Origin: Arctopsyche grandis
Lineage: Eukaryota > Arthropoda > Insecta > Trichoptera > Hydropsychidae
Direction of reading: 5' to 3'
Assembly (NCBI RefSeq): GCF_051622035.1
Contig: NC_135365.1
Location: 15,604,001 to 15,668,000 of the forward strand
Length of the DNA stretch: 64,000 nt
Shown: in pieces, positions 38,669 through 51,835 of the stretch
Numbering within the stretch: position 1 is the first letter of the stretch
Layout of the letters: each line of letters opens with the position of its first letter
Notes under the pieces: model-generated
What the model was told of the DNA's origin: nothing
Databases searched by the model: none
Seen by the model: the letters and a program-made list of their open reading frames with translations, nothing else
Position numbers and translations under genes: made by a program

Positions 38669-38932
38669 TCACGATCCTCAGTGATGAGGGAACCGACAGC
38701 AATATAAACTTACTATAATTTTGGGTTAAAAGTTCAAGTTTCTTGTTAGAATTTTTCCTGCAGTCGTTATTTCCTCCATTACAAGCAATGTTCAAAATAA
38801 CATTTCTTTTCATTCTTGTGATATAATCGTCATTTGGTTTCGGTTCAAAACCTATGCTTTGGTAAACTTTATCGGTGATTTGAAGTAAAAATTCCTAAAA
38901 GTTATTAATAAATGACATTGTTTTCTAGTGAA

Positions 38933-39308
<376 letters not shown>

Positions 39309-42300
39309 CTTTATGTATATTATATATATGTGTATGTACATTAATTAGATGGAAGCAAAAAACTCGAAATTTGGATTTCCATCGATGGACCTAATTAAAA
39401 AACTTGCGTCCAACTTCCTTATACATATTTCACAAAATATGAAATTACGAAATAAGTTCTCAACGACTTTAATTTTCAAAATAATAATGGTGACATGAAA
39501 AAATGACGAAAAAAACGCTTCCCCAATACGAACACTCATTGCGAGCGCGTTTTGTATGGGGGATTTTCAGGCGAAATGGCGAATTTGAACTGTTAATCAG
39601 CCAAAAACAATTAAATTCAATTAATATCGTGCGTTTATTTTTTGAAATACCAAAGAAATATTAACCATTCTCGAAAAAATGTATGAAAAAAGCCTACTTT
39701 TCGAAATTTTTGTACATATAAATGGATTGATTTAGATACACTGGACATTGTTTAAAGTCAATTAAATTTTTAATTTATGATTTTATGATTTCCACTAGGT
39801 CCATCGATGCAAATTCGCAATTTTTGCTCCAGCCTAATGTATGTTAAATACCCGATATTTATTGAAATTAGTGGCAGCTGGCATCATCAAGCTTAACTGG
39901 TTTATTCCAGGCAAGACAGTCAACCAAGGAATGTAGTCGGTTTCTTCTTTTAAGTGGAACAACAAATCATATACTGTGGTATAATTCTATATAAAAAACA
40001 GCGTCATAGCATTAATAAATAACCAAATTCATGTTGCTTTATTTTCAAAAACTGAAAAACAAACCAGTCGTAATGTTCTCGCCAATTCTAAAGAATCGTC
40101 AATTAATTGAGCTCTATTTAAAAGATGAATACTACTGAGGATAGCTTTCAAAGCTTCCGTCAAAAGTTTCCAATTCTTTTCGTCGTACATCACACGATAG
40201 TAACCTACATACATATGTAATACGTGATAACAATGAAATTTAGATAAAATGAGATAAAAAGAAAACGAATTAAAGAAATATACCAGTTTTTTGCTTGTTT
40301 AGTATAAACCAACTATCTTCATCTAACTCTAAGGGTATATTGAGAACGGAATCGTTCGGGCTGAACCATCTTTGCACTAACGTATTTTGAAAATCACCCC
40401 CCTTAGATGTGACCCAAGTAATTGGAATCCACCATTTTTCGGAAGACGTCATATTTGTTTGATAAAACCGCGTCTGATAAAATTGCATGATTTTCCAATT
40501 CATTTATATATTAAAATGTACATCTATACTAAAACATATGTATTTAATCAAACTTGTTTCAGGTTTATGGATCCATTGTCGCCTCCTGTGGCCGTGACCA
40601 AAGGATATCCAGGTTGAGTTGACCAAATTCCAAAAATGTCTGTAACTGTTAAATCATCTGGTAGTATGTGTTTTCCATCGGTAGCTGCTTGAAGACCGTC
40701 GAATAGTTTCTGTGGCTCTGCGAGACCTAGGGGACTAAATTCAAGATACACATGATATTAATGCTTTTTGATTTAGAATTAATGTTATATTGTATATATT
40801 TATAGAAACTTACATAGATTTCAAATAATTTTGGAGACCTTGTCTAAAAATTGCCGTTCCTAAGATATGTTCCATCATTCTAATCACACTGCCAGCTAAA
40901 ATACATAATTTTCAAATGAAAAATATAATTAAAATTGCTTAGAAATACATGGTTAATTTGGGATTTAAATAATTTGGAATTTAATTTTAATTTGGAATTT
41001 AATTTTAAAATGGAATTTTAAAAACTCACATTTTCCATACGCTATTGTGTTTGGATTTTTGATTATTTCTTGTGGGGAGGCGACAGAAGATGTCATTGGG
41101 TTACTAGATTTTTCAGAATCTTCTTTCATGGCCTTACGAAGTACTTCAACGTATTGGTCCATTGTTCGCCATTCTGGTGCAACCTTTTTTAAGGTATAAA
41201 AAAATAATTTTTACATACTTGTATTAAAATTATTTTTAGTTAATATTTAAAATCAACTATACTTCTTGGGTAATGTAATTAGCAAAATAAGTGGCAAATC
41301 CTTCACTTAACCACAAATAATCCCACCATGATGGACTGACTTCATTTCCAAACCACATGTGGCTAATTTCGTGAGACATAATTGTAGCGATGAACTGCTT
41401 ATCACTCGTAGATGTAACTCCAGGAATATCTAGCAAACGTTGCTCTCTATAGTGCAAATGATATATTAATTCATCAAATATAAACAATCGAAAGCATTTT
41501 ATGAAGTAAAAATAAATTCATACCTATATGTGATTAGACCCCAATTCTCCATAGCACCTGCTGCAAAGTCCGGAATGGCGATGTTGTCTAGCTTTTTGAG
41601 GGCATATGTGATGTTGGTATATTTTTCCATACAGCTGATACTCTTCTCGCCGAAATCCAGAGCGAAATCTATATAAGGTTCGGTGTTGGGTTTGCTAAAT
41701 ATTCTGAACTTCTTCGGGAACACTTGAGACGGTCGATCAAGATTGGATTTGTAGATAAAGTCAGATATTATGAAAGCATTCAAGTAAGAAGACATTCGAA
41801 CGGTCGGTTCAAATGCGAACAAACTGAAGCCCCCTTGCATTGGAGCTCTGAAAGCATTTAGTATGGTTTGAAACAAAGATATGAACGCTGTTTTATATTT
41901 TCACCGATAGGTGGTTTGAAATTAAATTGTTTGCAAAAATTCGGTGATATGCAGGGCCGGCCAGAGACATTTGCAGCGTTTGCAACGCACTGGGCCCCAC
42001 GCTTCCCTGGGGCCCTATTCACGATTCCGCCAACGGCGTATTTGAAATCATCTATTTCGTGACTCCTTGTAACTTGTAGTGATTTATGGATATAGCCATT
42101 TTTAACTTCATGACACAGTGCAAAAAATAATGAATTCTGAATAGGGAGCATAGGCTTATGGTTAAAATTGGGACTGATCGACTAGCTGATAAATAAAGAC
42201 GTGGATATAGTTTTTTCCAGGAAGGATAGATTATATAGGCTATTGTAAATCCTTTTCAGTAAATTTAAATATTTTTTAAAACTCCATCATACATCACGAA

Positions 42301-42699
42301 ACTAAAAAATATACTGTTTTGCCCACATTTTACATTTAAAATTTTTAAACGCGCTGGTAATGAATTACGATAAGGCTCAGTGTGGTATATAGCATTTTAT
42401 GTTCTGATTACTTTTTTCCTTATTTGTATTACATTAATATAATATTTTAATGCATATTATAATTGCAGTTGTTACTTTGTTGCCGTCGATGATTGGTAAA
42501 AAAAATATTTTACAAAACAACGACAACTCCAGTATCGCTTTCGACGAGAGAAACAATTGAAGAACAAAAAAACCGTTTGATGTACCGCCGATACAACGAA
42601 TTATCGACGAACGAACGATTATCCATACTATTACATGATATACTCTCAGTAGCGGTGATTTATGTGGAAGTAAAAATAATAATTCTTTGATTTTTTTTT

Positions 42700-42752
42700 G
42701 ATCTTAGTGTGTATCTTCGTAAGTCAAAACATGTTAAGTCGAGGACTACCTG
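42700..42752. mobile_element. Possible pogo/Tigger-type end in intron 2 of APN-D
   Basis: The sequence gttaagtcgaggactacctg followed by TA resembles the reverse complement of pogo/Tigger-like ends (CAGGTAGTCCTCGACTTA). The other end was not found, so the extent is unknown. Confidence 0.35.
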
Positions 42753-43330
42753 TATGTGATTGTTGATGATATAATTTTAGTTCAATCTCGAAAATTTATT
42801 GAAATTGTGTATGTTCTGTTTTAACTTTCAATATTTAATTTTAATTTTAATATAATGATTATAATTTTATTTTGATATTTGAATTCAATTTTAATATAGC
42901 AATAATAGTTTCAATTTTGACATTTAATTTCAATTTTTATTTCGATATTTTGTACGCTACTGGTTTTAAAAGTTGGCCTGTGGGCCGTTCGTTGGCTTGG
43001 TGCGTACGCACCATAATACTACTATTTTTTCTATAATTCATAATATCCATTAACACGTTTTGGAATTCTAAAGCGTTTGTAAAAAAATCGAACCACTAAT
43101 ATGTATATAAATACCGCGTTTCTCACTCCGATCTCAAATGCTCTTCTACACGTCCACGCTACAATTCTTCTGATTCAAAATTTTAAAATTTGAATGATAA
43201 ATTTTGTAATGTAGATTTTGTAATTTCTTTCAAAAATTACTTACAATGTTTTTGTATTTATTTGATCTGTGTTGCTTATGGTGTAATATCCTGGAGGAGT
43301 GTATACATTAGTCTGGAAAACAGCTTTTAA

Positions 43331-44840
43331 CCCATTTAAACCCAGAGCTCGCGTGAAAACACATGTCCCATGTGCCCAGGACTATTTTTTCGTTTATTTT
43401 CCAAAATCTTTGAGTTATTTCATGGGAAATATTTTTTATAGGATAGGGATGGGTAATTAATTGATTTTTCAACATTTTTAATTTTTTTCAAGGTGGTGTC
43501 GTGAATGACCTTTGGGGCTAATGAAACATGTTTTTTAAAATAAAACAAAAATCACAATGGAGTCACATAATCAGTTGTAATACTTTCTCACTGGTTATTT
43601 GTAATTTTATTGTTAAGAAATTTATAAAATTAATTTTAAAAATAACAAACACGCATCTTTTCGATAAAATGATATTTTCAAATCGCATAACATAACACAC
43701 GTAGGTACATATATTGTGACATATACACATCGTCAACAAAAAAAAGGGTGCACCCTTTTAAAAGAAGAAATGTCATAAACGAGATTTTGGGTTCAAAAGT
43801 CGTAAAAACAAAATACATGAAGACAAAATAATTAATTATTATGATACGGTACAAAACATTTGTCATGCAATGGAATTTCACAGTTATCACAAGCGGAAAA
43901 CGTTTTATTTTTACAGTGTCCACAATTTCTCCTTTTCTGTTTGACCAATATCAAATGTCTTCCAACTTCCTTTTGATTTTGATTAACTTTGCCGGGTCTG
44001 AATGGGACCAATTGTTTTCGTTTTTGACCATAACACTTGCACAACGTCTCTGTTACCTGTCTGATAAATCCTAATTTATCAAATTTACAACCAAAACTTT
44101 TGCTTAGAATCCAAGCGTTATTCACAGCTACATCGATGTTCCAAAACAGAATAGGCATGTACCATTTTTTCCCTCTAATACTTATGTTATAGTTAGAAAT
44201 ATGGTTATCCATTTGATCAACCCCATCCATATATTTATTATACATATTTATACTAAATGGTTGATTGATTTCCACCCTACTTTTTTCTTTAACCGAATAT
44301 CAGTTTCCAGGGGTGGTAATATGTATGTATGTGGAATCCGGAAGTTGAGACTCGTCCCAATTATCAATTTCTTCCCGTATCTCTGCAGTAGTAAAATTGC
44401 ATTCTCTGGAAAAAAATATGTGTCATTATCCCAAGGAGTCATATACGACTCCATCGACTTTTGATTTTTTTTTTCAGGAATATGAGATATATAAACGCAA
44501 TTTCTCTTATGCATATTATTCAATAAGTCCTACTGTATTAGAAACATAAAGATAAATAAAAAATATGTAAAAATAAAAAACTTACGTATGTTTTCTCTTC
44601 GACATACCTGCAAGTCGAAAAGCGCTCGATGTTATTCCCTCAAAACTCCAAAAGGAACCGATTTAATTTCGTGTGACTTTCTTAAAATTCATCACCAACA
44701 TCTAACCAAGCGTAATGAAAGGTTTTACGGCCGGCCTGAGTGATCCCTTTATTTTACGACGCAAAATTGTAAAATGCCGTGAATGACCGCGCTGGCATAC
44801 ATCGTGTAAGTTCATAACTGACCGCGTGGGTTCAAATGGG
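43331..44840 (-). mobile_element. piggyBac element inserted in exon 2 of APN-D
   Basis: Flanked by TTAA on both sides (43327-43330 and 44841-44844), the obligatory piggyBac target. Ends read CCCATTTAAACCC and GGGTTCAAATGGG, an imperfect inverted repeat. At 1,510 bp it is shorter than an autonomous copy, and its transposase is incomplete. Confidence 0.95.
43832..44523 (-). pseudogene. piggyBac transposase remnant
   Basis: The main frame (44275-43832) begins near FSINMYNKYMDGVDQMDNH, then SIRGKKWYMPILFWNIDVAV, NNAWIL, and a cysteine-rich C-terminal domain (CGHCKNKTFSACDNC, HDKCF). This is the C-terminal third of a piggyBac transposase. Sequence just upstream continues in other frames with a stop and shifts, and most of the catalytic region is missing, so it is non-autonomous. 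Confidence 0.92.
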
Positions 44841-45593
44841 TTAATCCTGGCTCATCGTAGCAGGGAAAACCGCTCCTGGCATATATCGGTTCAAATTGTG
44901 TTGTTGCTAAGCGTCTAGAAAATCAAGCTCAAATGTAAAATTACAAAAAAAAAATCTGTTCGCTTAAATCTATCAGTGTATGGCAGAGAGACAACTTCTT
45001 TCAAAACGGATTAAATGATAGCATTCAAGTCAAAAAGGTTAAATGACAAATGTACAATATTTAGCAAAGCATCGTGCTTTTCTCAAACCTTTTAGTATTG
45101 TTGGCGTCCGTGTAAGAACTCAAGTATACTCCATACAAATCGTTTCTGTACATACCCACATAGTTTATATTGATAACGTAAACTTGGTTGACGCTCAAGT
45201 TTTGAGTTAAATGAATGGTCAAGAAGTACGTGTCATCCGTAGCTGATATATGACGATCGTATAAGTTGACGTTTGATTCCTTGGCCATGACAGTTATGCT
45301 ATTTATGACCGTCACATTTGAATGAAGTACTATTTTATTGACTGGGGTATTAGTCGTCATATCGATGGCGACTTCGCCAGTGAATGCTTTATTCGGGTCG
45401 TTGGGATCAATTCTTAAAATTATGGTGTAATATGAAGGTATGGTTGGTCCAGGAAGTCGGTATTTGGCGTAATCAGCTCTTTGCTTTGGGAGTTTTTCTA
45501 GATCGGCTTTTGACTCTTGAAAAGGCCGTAAATCATTGGATGCTGTTACCATAGTAGCCATAGTCAATATGAAAAGTGCTATCGACGTCATAT

Positions 45594-47009
45594 CTGCAAA
45601 TTTACATTATATATATAAAGACGGTAATCTGTGTGTGTGTGTGTGTCCTAACGCTAGCCGAAGATAATGATGAATCAATAAAAAGGCTAAACTTTGTATA
45701 GATTCTCATTCAGAGGCGAACCGGTGAACCCTCACACGAAAACAAATATCCTCTTATAGTTATACCTGAGTTCGGAGACTTAGCCGTGAAACCATCGTGG
45801 AATATTCAAATAGTCCTTTTTTTAATCATTAATTGAAATGTTTCGGCCCTTCCATATAAAAATACGTATTTATAATAATTTTATTTAGCGAGGTTTTGTA
45901 CAATTTTTTTTTTTCATATTAAACAATAATTTTTTTAAATTAAAATTAATTATATTTTAACGATATTCTAAAATAAAATGAATTTCGAAGTATACCCGCC
46001 CGGGTTTCGAAAACGTGATGTCTAGGTCTAGATGCTAACGCTCTAACAGCAAACCCGGTCTCTGTGACGGGCCGGAATGTGAGATTACCGAAAACCCAAA
46101 TATCGGAAGGCAAAGATCGAAAATCGAAAGATCTTAAGTCGAAAGATCAAAAAAAAGGGTTCATGGTAAACGGTACATACTCACGTACATACTCACTTAA
46201 TATGCGCGAGCAGGATACAACAGGAACAAGAGGAACAGGCTTTTCCTCCCGTATTCTGCGCGCGCACATTAATACGGGAGGAAAAGCCTGTTCCTCTTGT
46301 TCCTGTTGTATCCTGCTCGCGCAAATTAAGTGAGTATGTACGAGAGAATGTACCGTTTACCATCCACCCTTTTTTTATCTTTCGACTTAAGATCTTTCGA
46401 TTTTCGATCTTTGCCTTCCGATATTTGCGTTTTCGGTAATTTCACATTCCGGCCCATGAGGTAGACCCCAGCGAACCACAGCCGCTCTCAGAGTTATAAA
46501 TGACACATTGTATAATGTAACCAGATTTTTCGACTATATATATTCAAGGTTGCGAGGTCAATGACCGAAGTTTGTTTATAATTGATTTCGTTTATAACAC
46601 GACCAAATATTTACGTTACCCTCTTGACTAAAACCATTTTCACGAATGTGTTCATATAAGAGTAAGTATGTATATATAATTTTATTTAGCAAGGTTTTTA
46701 ACTTTTTGTTATATTAAATTATTTAAAATATAATTAATTTAATATTTATATTAAATGAGTTATATTTTAACGATATTTGAAAAAAAGAGGATAGCGCATC
46801 GAACACAACCTGTTTCTGTATAACACAAAACTTTATTTTAATTCGTGTATCAAATCCTTTCCGAAACCACCCGTTGAATTCAACGGGCCCAAAACTACTA
46901 TTATAATAATTATAATATATACATTATAGTCTTTGATAAGATTAATAATCACATGATTAATATTTTACAGAAAATGAGAAGTCAAGTTTAATAAAATCAA
47001 TTAACTCAC
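45594..47009 (-). other. 5' untranslated intron of APN-D, expanded by inserted repeats
   Basis: From the acceptor before the ATG to the donor GTGAGT at 47009-47004. The same intron in APN-C is only 178 bp (25147-25324). About 1.2 kb was gained here, including a (GT)n run near 45630, the 387-bp palindrome and flanking unknown sequence. Confidence 0.65.
46069..46455. repeat. Long near-perfect palindrome (foldback element)
   Basis: Arms of about 187 bp (46069-46255 and 46271-46455) are reverse complements with a few mismatches around a 15-bp GC-rich spacer (ctgcgcgcgcacatt). Shared words include gggccggaatgtga, gatcttaagtcgaaagat and gcgagcaggatacaac. It lies in the 5' untranslated intron of APN-D. 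Confidence 0.93.
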
Positions 47010-47084
47010 CCCCCAATATGTAGCTCATTTATATTTTTACTGTATTATTTGTACAAATACTTCGTTGAATAATTTTCGACAACT
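47010..47084 (-). other. Noncoding first exon of APN-D
   Basis: From the predicted start site A at 47084 to the donor GTGAGT. It is homologous to 25330-25427 at APN-C, with a short internal deletion. Confidence 0.6.
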
Positions 47085-47117
47085 AAGGATGATTGTGAAT
47101 TCTCGCTTCTTATAAAG
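47081..47117 (-). promoter_or_regulatory. Core promoter of APN-D (TATA plus initiator)
   Basis: Reading the minus strand, CTTTATAAGAAG has its TATA T at 47114 and an initiator-like CTTAGTT has its A at 47084, again -30. The initiator is one base from the TCAGTT seen at APN-C. Confidence 0.65.
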
Positions 47118-49380
47118 ATAAGCTTATTTTTATTTTTCACATTGTAGAGGAAACGAATGGCGGTGATTTGTAATGACAAGACTATGTGTCGTAAATTACT
47201 ATATTTTATGGAAGTTAAAATGCATTAGTTTATCTTAATTCGCTTTTAATTATTTTGTGAATAATATATTTCATAGTAAATCTTCCATCGACGAACAAAT
47301 TTATTGCAGACTACATGTATGTATGTACATACATTTTTAAGAAACCTTTATTCCATTTTTTATTGCTATGAAAAAATTCAACGACTAAAATTAGATTACG
47401 CTAAAAGTTAAATTAAATATGTTTAACCTCAAATTCTGATTATTATATAAATAAAAAAAGAGCCGCGTAAAAATCATTTTCTGAAAATTCATTTAAAATA
47501 TTGTATAAGAACCGGAAACAAAACTAGTTCTCTCTTTCATTGGGGCCACGCAGGGTTTTTTTGTGTTTGCAGCTGGTTCTTATTTATTGGAACTGGCTGT
47601 ATATCAAAATATTGACGATTATCATGTTAATTTTAATACCTTATAATATTAAAAAAAACTTAAGTTTTGGATGATGTCTCGAACGTACATTAAACAGTAT
47701 GTAATTTTGTTGATTGTGAAAATCACAAATGACACTGTAAAAAATAATTATAATCACTGTCTAATATAAATAATCTATGTTTGTTTTATATTATAGTAAA
47801 TGTCGATACTTGGTGCAGTTAAATTTTGTATGTTTTGAGATAATTGAATTTTAACTTTGTAGATGTTGTGATAATTCAGGTTTTTCTTTTCAAGGTAATT
47901 TATGTATACCAGTTATATGGAGGAGTGATTGTACATACAAATTATTTTCATAAATGAGTCTGAATGTGGGCATGTTACATTAAAGAATGAATTAAAGTTG
48001 CACTACATATTTTCTTGAAATATTTATTATGAGTATAACAAAATTACATTTTAATGAGAGAAATCAAAAATAATCCAGTCAATGCATCAAACAACATAAT
48101 AAGTCGTAATTGTATAAAATTGACAAACATTACATTACAATAAAAGAACGTGAATAATAAAATATGTAGAGTAGATAAATAAGTACAAGTAAAATAATGT
48201 TAGCAAAAATTTATCCTTGTAAGCAGAATTATTTTCAAATAGTATATGTAGTACTGAAACATGGGAACATGAGAGTGATTATCTGCTGTTTATGTGCATT
48301 CGGGGGTTAACAATGGAGACCCCCGTATTATATACCCGGACTCAGTAAGTAGCTGGTAGAATTCTCAGAACCTCAGAGCGTGAGAGCGCGAGAGCGTGAG
48401 CGTAAACAATGGATAAATAAATGGATCAGGGAAGCTGTGATGGGCAACTTGCCTTTTAAAATGAGGTACACTTGGTACAGCGATCATTCTGGAACGAGCG
48501 CTGGCTGCGTGTGGACCTCCTGAATCATTCAATAAATTCTGTGAAGCGACTTTGGCCTTTCACATTGATCCTCAGCCCACCTCTACGCAACACTACTATG
48601 ATTTGATGGCAAGTAATCAATTCTTGTACTAATTCTAATCAATTCTAGCAGGAATAAATCCACGCTCTAAAAGAAACTCTTATCCACTTTGTGAACTGGG
48701 AAATACATCCAAAACAGCAATGGATATATGGGGCCCAAACCTTATACCGATATCCAAATTTACGCCCAATGTAGAGTTCATAACTTATCAATGACTCGGA
48801 TAATATTTCTTATTTGTCATTTCATTTCACCACACACTTAAAAAAAGGCGTCACGAAAATTCACACAGTTAAACAATAAATTTTATAAACTGAAAATCAT
48901 TTTGAATTTTTACGTTAATACTTGAAATTTTAAATACCCGGACCCGACGGGTTATGAAGGCCGGGTCCGGGTCCGGGTTTTAAGTCATTGCCCGTCCGGG
49001 TCGAGTCTGGGTCGGGTTCAGTCCAGAAACCCTAGCTTTATATCTTCTCAAATATGTATATTTACTATTCGGACAAGTTAATACTTTTTATACATGAAAG
49101 TTTAATGCAGATGGACGTTTGTGTATAATGACTTAATTTTGGTAAAAACTGGACATATGTATGTATATACAAAATCTGTGCATCGATATTCATTCATACA
49201 TTCGTATATGTATATGTCGTTGTATATTGTATGTAAGTATATAAAAAAATTTTTTATCAAAATCGATAATGAAAATATTGAATTGCTAAGACCGTCTAAT
49301 TTAAAAAAAATAAATAAAGAAAAATCTGTAAAAATAATATAACAATCGTTGTTTTTCAGCCGTTTCCTAGAAAATAGTCG
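47118..49380. other. Intergenic region upstream of APN-D
   Basis: Collinear with the region upstream of APN-C. No gene. It includes a second solo-LTR-like island (48262-48595) and a G-rich stretch at 48937-49035 built of ccgggtccgggt words. Confidence 0.65.
48262..48595 (+). repeat. Solo-LTR-like relic, copy upstream of APN-D
   Basis: Homologous to 26720-27085 and in the same place relative to the APN gene, so the insertion predates the C/D duplication. It is shorter by a few small deletions. Confidence 0.5.
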
Positions 49381-50084
49381 TTAAATTTTATTTGCAAAAG
49401 TAGATGAACTTATCACGTTTTTCAACAACCAGGGATCAATATCGGGCAATATTCTATCAAGCCTTGCCTTATTTTTCGCTATTACGGACTGAGCTCTAAC
49501 GGCAGCTTTCTTCTGAATTCTCGTGAAATCTCCGGTCTTAACGAATTCATTAAACTGCAATAAATAACAATTAGAATCATTTTTTTAATAAAAGACATCA
49601 AAATCTGTAAAAATATTATCAATAGTATACATAAGTATATACAAACCTTATCCACATTCTCCTTTGTGACGATAAAATTTGATATGTGGGTGATAATAAA
49701 GTATACCGTAAACTCATGCATGCTGTAAAAGATAAAAAAATATGTAAGTTAAATTGAATATTAATATTAATACAATTGAAAAATTTAAATAAATATATTA
49801 AGGTTAACGAAATTACGTACATCGATTTGATAGCGGTGAAGTTCGTCGTAATGAATTTTACGGCTTGATCAACACCCACATGTCCAGCATCAATTACAGA
49901 TGTTATTACAGTGTACCTGTGGCTATTGTCGAAAAGGCCAGAATCGTTTGAAACAGTCAACATTAAATAACTGAAAGATATGTTAAAATTATTTTCAGAT
50001 TTTGTGAATTCGCGTTCTTATTGAAAAAACCCTTTTATTATTTTTCTGTCATCTATTGTTTGAAACTCATTCCACAAGACTTAC

Positions 50085-50190
50085 TCTTGAAGAATTCTAA
50101 CATCCTCGGAGCAGGCAAGATATGTGAGAATGGTATCCTTTTCAGAATCGGATGTTGAGTTGATGTACTTATTCCAGAAGAATTTCCACT
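50085..50190 (-). pseudogene. Partial second copy of APN-E exon 12
   Basis: The last about 106 nt of an exon 12 with its donor, directly adjoining the full exon 12 (50380-50206), without an acceptor. Its sequence is closer to exon 12 of APN-B (ggagcaggcaagatatgtga) than to the adjacent copy, which suggests unequal exchange or conversion. Confidence 0.75.
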
Positions 50191-50759
50191 TTGTATAAGA
50201 CTTACTCTTGAAGGATTGCTACATCTTCGGAACAGGCCAGATACTTGAGAATGGTAATCTTTTCAGAATTGGACGTTGCGTTGATGTACTTATTCCAGAA
50301 GAATTCCCACAAGTCTTTTGTGGCGTCGCGAAGTCCCGAACAATAAACAGAATGCTTCACATCAGGATCAATCGTCATGTCTGAATAATAAAATAAAGTG
50401 AATAATAAATGAAAATAAAATAAGTAAATGAATAAATTAAAAAAAAGTAAAATAAAAAAAACTTTAGATAAACTTACTATAATTATGGGTTAAAAATTCA
50501 AGTTTCTTGGTAGAATCTTTCCTGCAGTCGTTATTTCCTGCATTACAAGCAATGTCCAAAATTATATTTCTTTTCATTCTTGTGATATAATCGTCATTTG
50601 GTTTCGGTTCAAAACCTATGCTTTGGTAAACTTTATCGGCGATTTGAAGTAAAAATTCCTTAAAGTTATTAATAAATGACATTGTTTTCAAGTGAAATAT
50701 ATTATATCTAATCTATAATTTGGAAAGAGACTTTGTATGTATGTAAATATCCTTGGTCT

Positions 50760-50803
<44 letters not shown>

Positions 50804-50939
50804 CGTAGATCGGTGACGTCATCGAACACGTGATTCGATTTTTTTTTTTCGATCCATGGGCGCCGATTTGTTTTATTCGTTTCGCGAGTAGCTTCATGGG
50901 GCCCCGCCAGGGGCGCCACAAGGGGCGCAGCCTCATGGG

Positions 50940-51835
50940 GCTCAAAAGGGGGCGCAGCTTTATGGGGCTCAGCCTTCTCGGCCGCAGCCTTATGGGGCGC
51001 AACCTTATGGGGCGCAGCCTTATGGGGCGCTGTCTTATGGGGCGCAGCCTTAGGGGCGCAGCCTTATGGGGCGCCGCCTTATGGGGCGCCGCCTTATGGG
51101 GCGCCGCCTTATGGGGCGCCGCCTTATGGGGCGCCGCCTTATGGGGCGCCGCCTTATGGGGCGCCGCCTTATGGGGCGCCGCCTTATGGAGCTAAGCCAC
51201 ATGGGGCCCCGAAGGGGGCGCAAGGGGGCGCAACCTCATGGGGCGCAGCCCCATGGGGCCCCAAAGGGGGCGCAGCCCCATGGGGCGTAGCCTTATGGGG
51301 CGCTGTCTTATGGGGCGCAGTCTTATTGGGCGCCACCTTATGGAGCTTAGCCGCATGCGGCCCCGAAGGGGGCGCAGCCTCATGGGGCGCAGCCCCATGG
51401 GGCCCCAAAGGGGGCGCAGCCTCATGGGGCCCCGAAGGAAGTGCAGCCTCATTGGGCCCCAAAGGGGGCGCAGCCTCATGGGGCGCCGCCTTATGGGGCG
51501 CTGCCTTATGGGGCGCCGCCTTATGGGGCGCAGCCTTATGAGGCGCTGTCTTATGGGGCGCTGTCTTATGGGGCGCAGCCTTATGGGGCGCCGCCATATG
51601 GGGCGCCGCCTTATGGGGCGCTGCCTTATAGGGCGCCGCCTTATGGGGCGCCGCCTTATGGGGCGCCGCCTTATGGGGCGCCGCCTTATGGGGCGCCGCC
51701 TTATGGAGCTTAGCCGCATGGGGCCCCGAAGGGGGCGCAAGGGGGCGCAGCCCCATGGGGCCCCGAAGGGGCCGCAGCCTCATGGGGCGAAGCCCCATGG
51801 GGCGCAGCCTTATGAGGCGAAGCCCTAAACGGCAA
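50940..51835 (+). repeat. GC-rich 15-bp array inside Helitron copy 1
   Basis: Dozens of ggggcgccgccttat-type 15-bp units with variants (ggggcgcagccttat, ggggcgctgtcttat), interspersed with ggggccccgaagggggcgc blocks. Since 15 is a multiple of 3, every frame stays open for long stretches. Confidence 0.9.

Larger units (their letters stand above)
34671..38703 (+). mobile_element. Full-length RTE-like non-LTR retrotransposon (LINE)
   Basis: Flanked by an 11-bp target duplication ATAAACTTACT at 34660-34670 and 38704-38714. It has a GC-richer 5' region from 34671 (gtcgcgggttgagcgag), one ORF, and a short 3' tail (cacgatcctcagtgatgagg) without poly-A, as in RTE and related clades. It lies antisense to APN-D in intron 11. 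Confidence 0.9.

Noticed and set aside
41950-42060. gcagggccggccagagac...ggggccct block as a MITE end
   Set aside because: Resembles GC-rich ends of hAT-like elements, but no inverted partner or target duplication was found.
48937-49035. G-rich ccgggtccgggt stretch as a possible G-quadruplex or CpG control element
   Set aside because: Short and imperfect, with no flanking promoter signal; probably repeat debris.
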